From Paraescarpia echinospica (Eukaryota; Annelida; Polychaeta; Sabellida; Siboglinidae): a DNA stretch of 64,000 nt. Each line of letters opens with the position of its first letter. Position 1 is the stretch's first letter. Made by a program: the position numbers and the translations under genes. Shown here piece after piece: positions 1-9,896 of the stretch. The notes beneath the pieces are model-generated. The model saw only the letters and a program-made list of their open reading frames with translations. It was not told the DNA's origin and made no database searches. Where the stretch lies: the NCBI GenBank assembly GCA_020002185.1, contig CM034539.1, positions 2,724,108-2,788,107 of the forward strand, given 5' to 3'.

Positions 1-319
1 TATAACGGTAGTGGATATTGTTGAGCAGTCAACCAGTTCTTCATAGAGGACCTGAAGACTGGGAGGGACTGGGCTTCGGAGGAGACTGAGGGGAGTGAAT
101 TCCACATTCTGAATGCAGATGGGAAGAAGGAATGGAGATAAGTGTTTGTCTTTGAGTGGGGCAGTAGGAGTTTGTTTTGCTGACCACGGGTTTTCCGGGA
201 GGCTGCCTTGAGTAGGCCAGGAGGTGGGTGTAGGTCGACAAGACCGTGCATAATTTTGTACATCATGCTAGCCTTATCCACTGTTCTTCTGAGTTGCACG
301 TTCTCAAGGTTCAGTTGCT

Positions 320-874
320 TTACCAAGGCTGATGCACTGGCAGTGGGGCTGAAGTTGTGCAGGATGCTGCGGGCTGCGCGTCGCTGAACCATCTCCAGAG
401 TGGTCTTCGGGTGCTGCTGATGGGATCCCACACCGCCGACGAGTAATCCAGGACTGGTCGGGCTAGGCCTTTGAAATAATGCGTCTGGACGGTGGTGGAG
501 CATCCTTTCAGATTTCTGTAGGCAAACGCGCTGAGTCTGTTGGCCTTTGCTTTGACTTGTTTGCCCCAGTGAAGAGTCTCTGTGAGTTCGACGCCCAGGT
601 ACTTGGCACTAGCGATTTTCTCCAGGGTGTGGTTTTGGAGAGTGTAGCTGGTCGGGATCCTGGTCTTCTTCTTGGTGACAGTCAGTAGGTGGCATTTTCC
701 GACATTTAATGACATCTGCCATTTCTGTTCCCAGACTTCCAGTTTTCTCAGGTCTTCCTGGCGATCATCCGCATCAGCCGGGGTCTTGATCAGGGAATAG
801 AGGATGGTGTCGTCGGCGAATGGTCTCTCTATCCTTGCAGTAGACGTTGTATGTGGGAGGAAATATCTCAGCAC
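320..874 (-). pseudogene. Reverse transcriptase C-terminal fragment
   Basis: The frame contains F-A-D-D-T-I-L-Y, the catalytic RT motif in its FADD form, then a thumb-like block with KWQMSLNVGKCH, KYLGVELTETLHW and RPVLDYSSAVWDP, all typical of L2/CR1-clade RTs. The first residues up to ARIERP come from endonuclease-side sequence in another frame, which marks the deletion junction near 840. The frame ends at 320, but RT-like sequence (LRRTVDKASMMYKIM and later) continues in another frame to the window edge. It is not functional. Confidence 0.8.
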
Positions 875-1061
875 TGTTTATCTGTTCATTTAGCCACGTC
901 TCTGAACCAAAGACAATGTCTGGGCTGCATCTAGAAGGAGGTGCAACAATTCAGGCTTCTTAGGTTTGATGCTTCGAAAGTTAATCACCAGGCTGCGGAG
1001 AGAGAAGGCCTCTTTCACAGGTGATGCTGTGTTGGGCGGTTCACTGCTTGTTGAAGTTGAG

Positions 1062-1580
1062 TCATAGGAACTGAAGTCTGAGGGATCCGTGTCCAGGTGT
1101 AGAGGTTAGGGGCGGGATGCCTTTGTAGATGAGACTCTGTTGCATATGGGAGCTACATTGGGAAGTATGTGGGCTGTTGGGGTCAGAGTGGGAGAGAGAT
1201 GGTACTCTTGAGATGTCTTCAAAGGAGGGGTGATCTGTACAATGATACTGAGTGTCCTGTGTGTTTTCACTACCACTAATGGTGGTTTCAGGGGTTGCCA
1301 CAAACAGTGCACTGGAACAGTTAAGCAAGCTGCAGGCACAACATATCCAGGGCGTGCTTGGTGTGTGAGCAAAGTACACTGTATCGCTCATGTTGATGCA
1401 TTTCGTGTGGAACCTGGATTCACAGTTGTTACATGCTATGTCATGATCTCTCACTTTCACTGCTTTGCCACATTCATCACACGGGAACTTAACTGCACGA
1501 GGGCCTGGGTTTTCTTCAATGTCGTGGACGAGCAGAAGTAGGAAGAGAAGGCCGGTATGCCAGGAAATAAACGAGGGCAT
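1062..1580 (-). CDS. ORF start of L2/CR1-like element: leader, 2A-like motif, PHD finger
   Basis: A 172-residue reading frame. Residues 10-18 are strongly hydrophobic. Residues 20-27 read D-I-E-E-N-P-G-P, an exact match to the D-x-E-x-N-P-G-P signature of 2A-like ribosome-skipping peptides. A cysteine-histidine cluster follows (about residues 34-82: CDEC, CNNC, FHTKC, WICCAC) with the spacing of a PHD-type finger. PHD ORF1 domains are known in CR1/L2-clade retrotransposons, and 2A-like peptides at such N-termini are known in several invertebrates. Skipping would release the hydrophobic leader from the zinc-finger polyprotein. The frame ends at 1062 and the endonuclease start lies just downstream in a shifted frame, so the copy is broken. 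Confidence 0.8.
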   Translation of the reverse strand: MPSFISWHTGLLFLLLLVHDIEENPGPRAVKFPCDECGKAVKVRDHDIACNNCESRFHTKCINMSDTVYFAHTPSTPWICCACSLLNCSSALFVATPETTISGSENTQDTQYHCTDHPSFEDISRVPSLSHSDPNSPHTSQCSSHMQQSLIYKGIPPLTSTPGHGSLRLQFL

Positions 1581-1600
1581 GTTTACCGCTCACTGATCGG

Positions 1601-2136
1601 GTACGCAGTTGAGCTTTAATTGTGATGTGGAGTCGGAATTATTGTTTTAGCCGGGAGACCAAGTCGTATAGGCTGCAATTTAAACTATTATCATTATGAT
1701 AGTAATAATAAGGGAGTTTCAAGACGATTGTGCGTTGCAGTTGAAAATGTAGGCCTTCGCCCTGACTGGGCCCCAGGGCGATACTGGGATAAAGCGTCTT
1801 GACGAAAAGCCTGTTAGTAGAAAGTTTATTATTGGGTACAGTGTGTTCCTTCTATTGGTATTGGCAGCCTATGAATAAAACAGATTCCTACAGTTGCGCA
1901 AGGGTGAGCGCTTTGTTTCGGTTTATGTTTACATGCTGTGGCTCGAAGGTTTAGGACTTCGGCCTAGCGTTGTTGTTGCTGCTAGGGAACGAGACTATTG
2001 TGTACGTAGCACTTGTGGACTAACAGTGGTCTTAGGTCTTAGGTGATTTACTCCAAACAGCCCAAACTTGAGCTAACGCAGGAGTTGTATGGTGCTTGTT
2101 TGCGCGCATGCATTGTGGGTAGTTTGTTTGTTTATT
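1601..2136. other. Spacer between two retroelements, probably 3' UTR of the downstream copy
   Basis: No coding signal is visible. It lies 3' (minus strand) of the RT stop at 2137 and 5' of the neighbouring truncated element, so it probably holds the 3' UTR of the 2.1-5.7 kb element. I could not locate the exact junction. Confidence 0.4.
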
Positions 2137-3258
2137 TTATAGGCACTTTAGATGATTGGGTGTGGTGAAAGGGAGGTTCATGATCGCTGTTTGAAACTCT
2201 ATGGGGCTTTCTAGTTCAGTAATCGGTGGTGGAATCGTATTCCAGATTCGAACTGCTCGGGGGTAGAAAGAGAACACTGCTGCATTGATGCGGCACCTAG
2301 GGGCTACGTAGTGGCCACGGTTTTTTGACTGTGTTAGTAGACCTGGTGGGGGTGTGATGTTGATTATGTTATTTAGTATTTTGTAAAATGTCATGACTTG
2401 TTTGATAATGCGTCGTCGTTCAAGAGTTGACCATCCAAGGGTGGCTATTAGGTCTGCTGCGTTTGTTTGGCGTCTGTGGTCATTTTTGACAAATCTGGCA
2501 GCACAGTGTTGTACTCTTTCAAGGTGTTTAATTTGGGTGGCAGTGTGTGGGTTCCATATGGGAGAGGCATACTCGAGTTTTGGTCGGATTAGCATGTTAT
2601 AGGCTGTTTCTTTTACTTCAGGTTTGCATGGTCCGAGGGTTCGTTTGATCATGCCTAGGACTTTTGAAGATTTGGAAGCTATGTCAGTGATATGGTTAGC
2701 CCAGGTTAGTTTACAATCTAATTTTATTCCAAGATATGTGTGGCTAAAGGCGGTAGAGAGTGGTATGCCAAAGAGTGAATATGAATGTAGTCTGGGTTTT
2801 GTTTTGTTTGTTATTGGGAGATGCACACATTTAGTTATGTTAAATTCCATCTGCCATTTATTAGACCATGTTTGGAGTTTGATCAGGTCAGATTGGAGAG
2901 TTTCGTGGTCAGTTTCGGATGTGATTTTGCGATATATAATGCTGTCGTCTGCAAAGAGACGTACGGAAGATTGGACATTTTCGGTTATGTCGTTTATGTA
3001 GAGTAAAAATAGGACAGGTCCTAGGACTGAGCCCTGTGGTACACCAGATGTAACATTTGTGCTGTCCGATAGGGCTCCATTGACTGAGACTCTCTGTTTG
3101 CGGTTGGATAGAAACGATTTGATCAAGTTTTGTGTGTTTCCAGTTATTCCATAGAAAGCTAATTTGGATAGGAGGCGTTTATGGGGGACTTTGTCGAAGG
3201 CTTTGGCAAAATCGAGTAGGATGGCATCTATTTGTGTCTTATTGTCCATAGCAGTCAT
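2137..3258 (-). CDS. Reverse transcriptase palm and thumb of L2/CR1-like element
   Basis: A 373-residue frame, in phase with the frame that stops at 3358. It contains LLDFAKAFDKVPH (RT block with the first catalytic Asp), SGVPQGSVLGPVLFLLYINDI, and RLFADDSIIY with the FADD catalytic pair. The thumb blocks KWQMEFNITKC, YLGIKLDCKLTW and RPKLEYASPIWNP follow, then a C-terminal PRAVRIWNTIPPPI block. The block order and final Trp-Asn-x-x-Pro segment are characteristic of the CR1/L2 group. Alone it lacks fingers and endonuclease; joined to the upstream frame it is a full RT apart from the single stop. Confidence 0.88.
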   Translation of the reverse strand: MTAMDNKTQIDAILLDFAKAFDKVPHKRLLSKLAFYGITGNTQNLIKSFLSNRKQRVSVNGALSDSTNVTSGVPQGSVLGPVLFLLYINDITENVQSSVRLFADDSIIYRKITSETDHETLQSDLIKLQTWSNKWQMEFNITKCVHLPITNKTKPRLHSYSLFGIPLSTAFSHTYLGIKLDCKLTWANHITDIASKSSKVLGMIKRTLGPCKPEVKETAYNMLIRPKLEYASPIWNPHTATQIKHLERVQHCAARFVKNDHRRQTNAADLIATLGWSTLERRRIIKQVMTFYKILNNIINITPPPGLLTQSKNRGHYVAPRCRINAAVFSFYPRAVRIWNTIPPPITELESPIEFQTAIMNLPFTTPNHLKCL

Positions 3259-3357
3259 CCAGTCGTGGACTGTCTCGATGAGTTGAGATTCACAAGACAG
3301 ACCTGATTGGAATCCATGTTGGAAGTGGATGACGATGTTGTGTTTGTGTAAGTGTTT

Positions 3358-4929
3358 CTACATGTTCCTTAGAATGATGTGCTCCATAACTTTGCAGAGG
3401 ATGCATGTTAACGAAATTGGTCTATAATTAGCAGGGTCTAATTTGTGGCTTTTTGTGTGTATTGGTGTTACTAGTGTTTGGAGCCAGTCATCTGGGAGTT
3501 TGCAAGTGTTATATGACTGCTGGAAAATGTGTGTGATGATGGGGGCAATTTCCACTGCAGTCTCTTTAAGGACTCTGGCTGGGAGTTCGTCGGGGCCTGT
3601 AGCTTTATTTTGGTTTAGGTTTTTCAGTTGCTTAATTACTCCGTCTATCCCGATTTCGAGGGAGGGCATATCGGGATAGATGGATGGAGCTAGTTGGGGG
3701 ATGGGGTAGATTACTTGAGTAAACACGGAACTAAATTGGTTGTTAAGTGTATTTGCTTTGTCGTGATCATTTGTGATTGGTTGGTCGTTTGCTTGCAGTG
3801 TAGGGATGCCAATGTATTCTCGTTTGTTTGCTTTAATGAATGACCAGAATTGTTTTGGGTTTGTTTTTAGGCTGTCTCCAATGTGATTGTTTAGATAGTC
3901 TGAGTAGGATTTGGTTGCAGCTTTAGTGGCTTGTTTTCGGAGTTGCCTAAACCTTTCCCAGTCACTATTACGTCCAGTTTGTTTTGCTTTTTTGTGGCTT
4001 TTGTTGCGTTTTCTTTGCATTCTTATTATTTCACGTGTTATCCAGGGGAGGTGGGTTTTTGTTTTGGTGTTGCGGCTGGGAATATTATTGTTGACTAATG
4101 AAGTAAGATTATTCCGGAAAAAGTTCCAATTTGTGTTGACATGTGTTGAATTTGGGTTCGTGTCAAAGTATGTTGTTGTTAGTTGTTTTATGTAATCTTT
4201 AAGCTTGTCCCAGTTTGCAGATTTATATTGGAACACTTTGTGTGGTGGTTTACTGTTACGGATTGGATTTAGGTTTACGTTAAAGGTCACAGCTTCATGA
4301 TCACTCATGCCGGGAGTGGTGTGAGTGTTAGCAATTATCGATGGATTAGAAGTGAGTATGAGGTCAAGGATATTGCCGGAATCACTTCGAGTGGGATCGT
4401 TGACCATGTTTTGTAATCCAAATTCTCTAATTATTTCTAGCAGTTTGTTTTGCTTGCTGGCAGTTCTGTTGTCGGTGGTTTGCTGCTTGCCCCAGTTAAT
4501 ATCAGGAAGGTTGAAGTCACCTGCTATAACTACATTAGGAGAAGTTTTTTGTGATCTGTACAGTTTTGTAAGGGATTCGTGGAGAGCTTCAAGGGATTTA
4601 AGGTGGTCACTGGGAGGTCGGTAGTAGGATGCAAAGTATATGGATTGATTTCGTGTGAAATGGATTTTTGTCCATACTATTTCACAGCTTGAGTTTAGTT
4701 TTGTAAGTGGTTCTGCTACAATGTCATCGCGGAAGGCTATGAGAACTCCACCACCATGGGTGTTTCTGTCCTTTCGGATGGCACTATAGTTAGGTGGTAG
4801 GAACGAATAGGTAGGGTAGTTTTCGTCTATTTTGGTTTCGACTAGGAATATGATGTCAGGATTATTTGACTGAATAGTTGTTTTTAAATGGGTTGTCTTT
4901 GCAATGCTTTTGACACTGTTGGTATTCAT
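3358..4929 (-). CDS. Endonuclease and N-terminal reverse transcriptase of L2/CR1-like element
   Basis: A 523-residue frame. Residues 1-230 are an AP-type endonuclease: PDIIFLVETKI near 25, GGGVLIAF near 60, YRPPSDH near 102, the GDFNLPDINW block near 137 and the GMSDHEAV block near 207. These carry the expected catalytic Asp, Asn and His residues. A basic linker follows, then the RT N-terminus with NKATGPDELPARVLK and ANYRPISLTCILCKVMEHII. The frame ends in a single TAG at 3360-3358. The same frame continues without other breaks into the RT palm (2137-3258), so this is one nonsense mutation rather than a natural end. The enzyme would nick target DNA and prime reverse transcription. Confidence 0.88.
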   Translation of the reverse strand: MNTNSVKSIAKTTHLKTTIQSNNPDIIFLVETKIDENYPTYSFLPPNYSAIRKDRNTHGGGVLIAFRDDIVAEPLTKLNSSCEIVWTKIHFTRNQSIYFASYYRPPSDHLKSLEALHESLTKLYRSQKTSPNVVIAGDFNLPDINWGKQQTTDNRTASKQNKLLEIIREFGLQNMVNDPTRSDSGNILDLILTSNPSIIANTHTTPGMSDHEAVTFNVNLNPIRNSKPPHKVFQYKSANWDKLKDYIKQLTTTYFDTNPNSTHVNTNWNFFRNNLTSLVNNNIPSRNTKTKTHLPWITREIIRMQRKRNKSHKKAKQTGRNSDWERFRQLRKQATKAATKSYSDYLNNHIGDSLKTNPKQFWSFIKANKREYIGIPTLQANDQPITNDHDKANTLNNQFSSVFTQVIYPIPQLAPSIYPDMPSLEIGIDGVIKQLKNLNQNKATGPDELPARVLKETAVEIAPIITHIFQQSYNTCKLPDDWLQTLVTPIHTKSHKLDPANYRPISLTCILCKVMEHIILRNM

Positions 4930-5642
4930 TATAATTCCGCTAAGTGTGTTTCGTTTGGTTTTCTTACGACGTTCAGGGGTTGATGCATTTTGAGGGTTTG
5001 GTCCAAAGGTTGGATCCCAGTTTGGGATGAACGATTCGAGTTTGTTTGAGAGATCTGTGTGTGGGGGTCAATGTTTTGGTTATTTTGGTCTGTGTCACTA
5101 TGGCTGTTATATCGGTTGTGAGAACATTCCAATAAGTGGTCTTGGAAGAAGGAATGACTGTAGTTAGGATGGTCGCATTTCATGCAGTGCCAGGAACAGG
5201 AACTGTTACAGAGGGGATTATATTGATCTGGACTTATGTCACAACATTTAATGTGTACCCATTGGTTGCACCGGTCGCAGCAGACTGCTCGGTGATTTGA
5301 AGCAACAGGCTTTTTACAAAATCCGCAGGGGTGTCTGACTGGGCCGGGGTTTGTTTGGATGTCCCCACAGAGGATTAGTAGGACAAGATGACATGTTTTG
5401 TGTCCCGATGTAGGGATTGCATAAGCCAATTTGGTGTGGTACTTGTTACGGGAGTCTCTGGTGAAAGTTAGTGCCAGTCTAATACTTGTGTCAGTCCAGC
5501 AAGACCTGTCATATGTTAGCAGACCATTTGGATCGTCCGTGAATTGGGTATGGTCCAGGTGTATCGGGAATTTGGGTATGAATGCAATAATGATACTAAT
5601 CAGAGCTACCACTGGTGTGCCCATTTTGGGTGGCACCATCAT
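4929..5642 (-). CDS. ORF1 region: hydrophobic N-terminus, 2A-like motif, PHD-type finger
   Basis: A 237-residue frame. A hydrophobic segment near residues 10-22 and another near 85-92 (LVLLILC) precede G-D-I-Q-T-N-P-G-P at residues 93-101, a 2A-like peptide of the D-I-x-x-N-P-G-P type. A cysteine-histidine finger follows at about residues 105-155 (CGFC, CCDRC, WVHIKC, WHCMKC), as in PHD fingers of L2/CR1 ORF1 proteins. The last 30 or so residues are probably out of frame. From about 5050 a different frame (beginning around SNKLESFIPNW) reads continuously into the endonuclease, so an ancestral single ORF has been split by an indel. The TAATG overlap with the next frame is therefore likely accidental. 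Confidence 0.8.
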   Translation of the reverse strand: MMVPPKMGTPVVALISIIIAFIPKFPIHLDHTQFTDDPNGLLTYDRSCWTDTSIRLALTFTRDSRNKYHTKLAYAIPTSGHKTCHLVLLILCGDIQTNPGPVRHPCGFCKKPVASNHRAVCCDRCNQWVHIKCCDISPDQYNPLCNSSCSWHCMKCDHPNYSHSFFQDHLLECSHNRYNSHSDTDQNNQNIDPHTQISQTNSNRSSQTGIQPLDQTLKMHQPLNVVRKPNETHLAEL

Positions 5643-5690
5643 AAGAGCAGCTATTGCACAAGCTGCTTTGCTTGTACAGTTATGTTAATG

Positions 5691-6800
5691 CAGTAAAACA
5701 AAAGCAAAAACAAGATATTATATTCCAATATAGATGTTGGTATTGTTTTTATGATTAAGTTATATATCACAGCTAATATAAAATCACAGTAGTAAGATCA
5801 CAGTACATGTAAAAGACAGTAATAAAATGCAAAAATGTATTGTATATTGTGTTTGCTGTTGGTTTCTTGTGTGTTGCTGACAGCGTACAATCCGGATTTG
5901 TAACAGTATAATTACGTAAGCTTTGTGTGAATAGACTGATATGGGGTTGTTTTAGGGGCGATTTGGTTTTGGCGCGCTTTGTGTAAGTTGTTTACAGATT
6001 CGCCATCTTGTTTTGAACTGGTTGTTATGGAAGCTAAGACTAAACCTTTGTCAAATCGTGTCTCGTGATTTGATCGCATATATCACTATGGGATTATATT
6101 CTGGTATATCTAAAGTAGTACCTCACACAGTTAACAGTAATAAAAACGTTTCGAAATCGTGAAAATAATCGATAACAGCGGAGCGGAAAAATCGGAATGG
6201 ACTACACCTGACGCATGCGCAGAGTCTTGCCCATAGTTATTGGTATAGTTATGTATATTAGGTAGGGTAACTAGCTGTTTTAAATACATTTTTTTATGTT
6301 TGTCTATGGGGTGGTTTGCTGGGTGTAGTGTCACTTATCTGTTTAGTAGCTGGTTCGTAGCTTCGTCTATATTGATATTCAATCAAAGACGGCGAATTTT
6401 AACGGGAAGTCCGCGGTATAATCCCGTTGTTTAAGATTGTTGTTTTGCGCAACCACTTTGTCGGCTACGTTGACGATTTATGCCTATTTAGGCTTAGAAG
6501 GTATGTGGTAGCATATATGGTAATGTATATTCTTCAAACCCGTTCTTAATTTCGAATACTCAATAACATTTTGCGAGCCGTCGTTTAGAACGTGTTTACG
6601 TTTTCACGCATGCGCACTCTCTCTGTCGGACTGTGAGTGAAGTTGTCGACACATGTAGGACTATGAGTGAATAAATGAATGAGTGAATGGATGAATGAAA
6701 GTACACATGTGCCGGACTGTGTATGAAGTTTGAAATGTTAAGAAAGCAAGTAAAAAAGTAAACGTTAAATACAAAAAAACAAGGTGCACCTATACTTCTC

Positions 6801-6803
<3 letters not shown>
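5691..6803. other. Unrecognised AT-rich sequence
   Basis: No convincing coding potential. The first part may contain the 5' UTR and target flank of the adjacent retroelement. Confidence 0.4.
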
Positions 6804-6861
<58 letters not shown>

Positions 6862-6900
6862 CATACTTATACTTATACATACATATATACATATATATAT
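6804..6900. repeat. (AT)n / (ATAC)n microsatellite
   Basis: A run of alternating TA from about 6804 to 6860, then interrupted TATACATA units to about 6900. Apparent tyrosine/isoleucine-rich frames here are translation artefacts of the repeat. Confidence 0.95.
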
Positions 6901-8390
6901 ACACCGCTTGAAAAGCACAGTTACCTCTCTACATCAACGACATTGTGGTGTTCTAATAGAAAGTCAAACCTAAGGACGAAATTGTCCGTGACTGGACATA
7001 CAACAACGCCAACCTTGAATTAGCCATGGTGTGTGGTGATAGCTGCAACGTCCGGAAATGGATAAGCAAACCCCAATAAGTGTGGTGATAGCTAGTTGTC
7101 TAATGACTTGGCGATGCACGTAGGAACCGTCCCTGCATTCTCTACCCTTATCTGCTATGAGGATATCACCGCAGTATGATCCAGAGAGTTGAAGGAAGAG
7201 TGAGTTATCGTTGACATTTCGGCTATAGTATTCACAACCAGTAAATGGAAACAAATGGCAACCTTTCGAGCCTGTGCATCTAAAGGTGTTAATACAAACT
7301 AACCATTAGTAACTGCAATCAAAAATATTATGTTATGAGTTTACTATAGAATAGCCTAGTTGAAGACACATCATTTAATTTACACGAACCGCGCCATTGT
7401 GACAGAAAGCCTGACGTCAGCAATGACTATTCTTCCGAGTTCGCCAGTCGCAAAACGGAGAATATCACTCTAGTTTGTGACGCCGGATTTGCTGTTGCGC
7501 TGTAACTACTAAAATGTTACGTCAGCATAGTGTAGTGTATGACATTGTAATTGCTATTACCGGTGTAACGGTGAATGGAAGGGAATACGAGAAACCAACA
7601 TATGAACTGGCATATTCATAAACATGTCGACGAAATTCGAAGTGTCACTGCAGCGTCAAAGAAACTCTAGGCGCTGATTAGCCAAGCATTGGATGTGTCC
7701 CAGTTATAATATGTCAGCTGCCGGGAACTGTAAGATTGCACTAGAATCTCCTACTTTGATAATGAATCATGGTAATCCACATGCGTGGTATTGTTGATTG
7801 CATTTGCAAATGTTTAGCTCGTTTAGGTATGTAGGCCAACACACATGCCTTTTGTTTCCCTTTAAAGTATTTGTACAATAAATGGTAGCTGGGATGGGTA
7901 ATCTCTGACATTTACTGAACACATAGCTACCGAATTTCATGAACCGTGCCAGTAAATTCAGTAATTAATTGTATGTAGCTTCTATGACCATTACAGAGAT
8001 TAGTTTCCCACAAGTCCGGCAGTTTGGTGATGTGCCTATATACACATAATGAGTACATGCCCTGCGTGTTTTGACAGGATGGCATGCCGTTATGGATATT
8101 CCGATTCTTCTGACGATGACAACAACGAGTCTAGAAGTAGCTGGATACAGGCTCCAACCACATGTACAAAGGTCAGTGGCATTGCAAGCACAAGAATGGC
8201 AAGACCTTGTCGTGCAAAGTTCCATCTGGCCTGGGCGATCAAGTGTCGCCATCTTGTGTATGGTTTGATACGTCGCTCGGCTTAACGCACACGTTATGTA
8301 ATCTTTGATTGTTATAAGAACATCAGCGTATATATTTTTGGATAACGTAGCGTGCGTATTTGCATGTTGTATATACGGGTAAGAGCTTAT
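6901..8390. other. Mostly unrecognised; weak exon-like frame on the minus strand
   Basis: No recognisable gene. On the minus strand about 6970-7270 there is an open stretch with several cysteines and polar residues (a GSYCGDILIADKG segment), preceded by a possible AG acceptor near 7275. I see no matching neighbouring exon and treat it as unproven. The rest shows nothing I recognise. Confidence 0.2.
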
Positions 8391-8391
8391 C

Positions 8392-8990
<599 letters not shown>

Positions 8991-9802
8991 TCTTTACAGG
9001 TGACTTGTCAATCTTACTGAATCACCGGTATCTAAGTAGTTGAGGCGGTTGTCAATATTGCAGATACAGCCAGAGGCAGACAAACGTCAATTGTGTATCA
9101 AAAGTTCATTACATGATATCACAAAGTACGGTTAACATTGAAGAAAAAAATATCTCTATAATTTCGTGATGTTGGTATGATAGATCTTCTATTCCCGATT
9201 GACGACTGCTCAAATTGTGTCTTAACACGTTTTCTAGGCAGTTGTTTAATTAATGGTTGGCGCACATCGTTCGAACAACCTGAAACAGTTTAAGTGAGTA
9301 ACGCAATGTACCTAACATAGTCGTTCGAGTGGAACAGTCGCAACGCAAGAGAGAATGAATGGCGTCTTTCTAGCAGCGATGCATCATTTTGTAGTTACTC
9401 AATTCGCTGTGCAACTTTAACAACACAGCACAACACACCATTAGTAGAAATGCAACATTGGCCTATTTCTACCTGCATTCAATCACGCGGTGGACGTTGG
9501 TGGAGTAGGCCACATGTTAATTACACCAACTACCTGAATATCAATGGCGAGGTCACGGAAACAAACGTAAGTCCGTGTCCATGTTAACAAAATGTATACG
9601 CCATTTACCAACATGTCAACAATTATATTTTACAGCTTTGATTTCGTCTAACTAACTTTTTTTTGTCCGTAATTTTTTAACATTTATGGATTTACATAAC
9701 TCTCTCTTATCACTATGATGCAACCATTCAGCGAGGTCACGCAACAGGCAGGATGCACTTTAAAGAAACGGAAAGGTAGAACTCGCCGGAGCTGTACGTA
9801 GT
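8991..9802. other. Unrecognised spacer
   Basis: No coding, RNA-gene or repeat signal that I can support in this stretch. Confidence 0.4.
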
Positions 9803-9868
9803 TGTAGTACATGCACCTGTAGGTATCAGAGAACCTGTAGTACATGCACCTGTAGGTATCAGAGAACC
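9803..9868. repeat. 33-bp tandem duplication at the 5' junction of CR1 copy i
   Basis: The unit beginning GTAGTACATGCACCTG and ending ATCAGAGAACCT occurs twice head to tail. The last dozen bases of each unit match the CR1 body (copy iv reads TCAGAGAACCTGCTGCG at the same point). The duplication therefore spans the boundary between target DNA and the truncated element. Confidence 0.8.
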
Positions 9869-9896
9869 TGCTGCGATCTGTTGACAGTGGGACAGG

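Larger units (their letters stand above)
1..1600 (-). mobile_element. L2/CR1-like non-LTR retrotransposon, internally deleted
   Basis: Read on the minus strand the element starts near 1600 with a hydrophobic leader, a 2A-like motif and a PHD-type zinc finger. It then enters the start of an endonuclease domain (a PDIVFGSETW-like block near 930) and jumps near 840 directly to the FADD block of the reverse transcriptase. Most of the endonuclease and the N-terminal half of the RT are therefore missing. The RT C-terminus continues, with a frame change near 320, to the window edge, where typical final blocks (a PPPGLL-like block and RMWNSLP) are readable. The 5' limit is approximate and the 3' end lies outside the window. 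Confidence 0.85.
2137..5690 (-). mobile_element. Near full-length L2/CR1-like non-LTR retrotransposon
   Basis: In minus-strand order it has a leader, a 2A-like motif (5366-5340), a PHD-type finger, an apurinic-type endonuclease and a reverse transcriptase, ending at the stop at 2137. Only two disruptions are evident: a frameshift near 5050-5075 between the finger region and the endonuclease, and one in-frame stop at 3360-3358 inside the RT. It was probably a single polyprotein originally. It is the best-preserved member of its family in the window and a useful reference for the 2A motif. The 5' limit is approximate. Confidence 0.85.

Noticed and set aside
4925..4935. TAATG stop-start overlap between the PHD frame and the endonuclease frame, suggesting coupled termination-reinitiation.
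   Set aside because: The endonuclease frame is open and coding-like far upstream of its ATG (reading NKLESFIPNWDPTFGP and on), so the overlap follows from a frameshift near 5,050-5,075 in a formerly single ORF.
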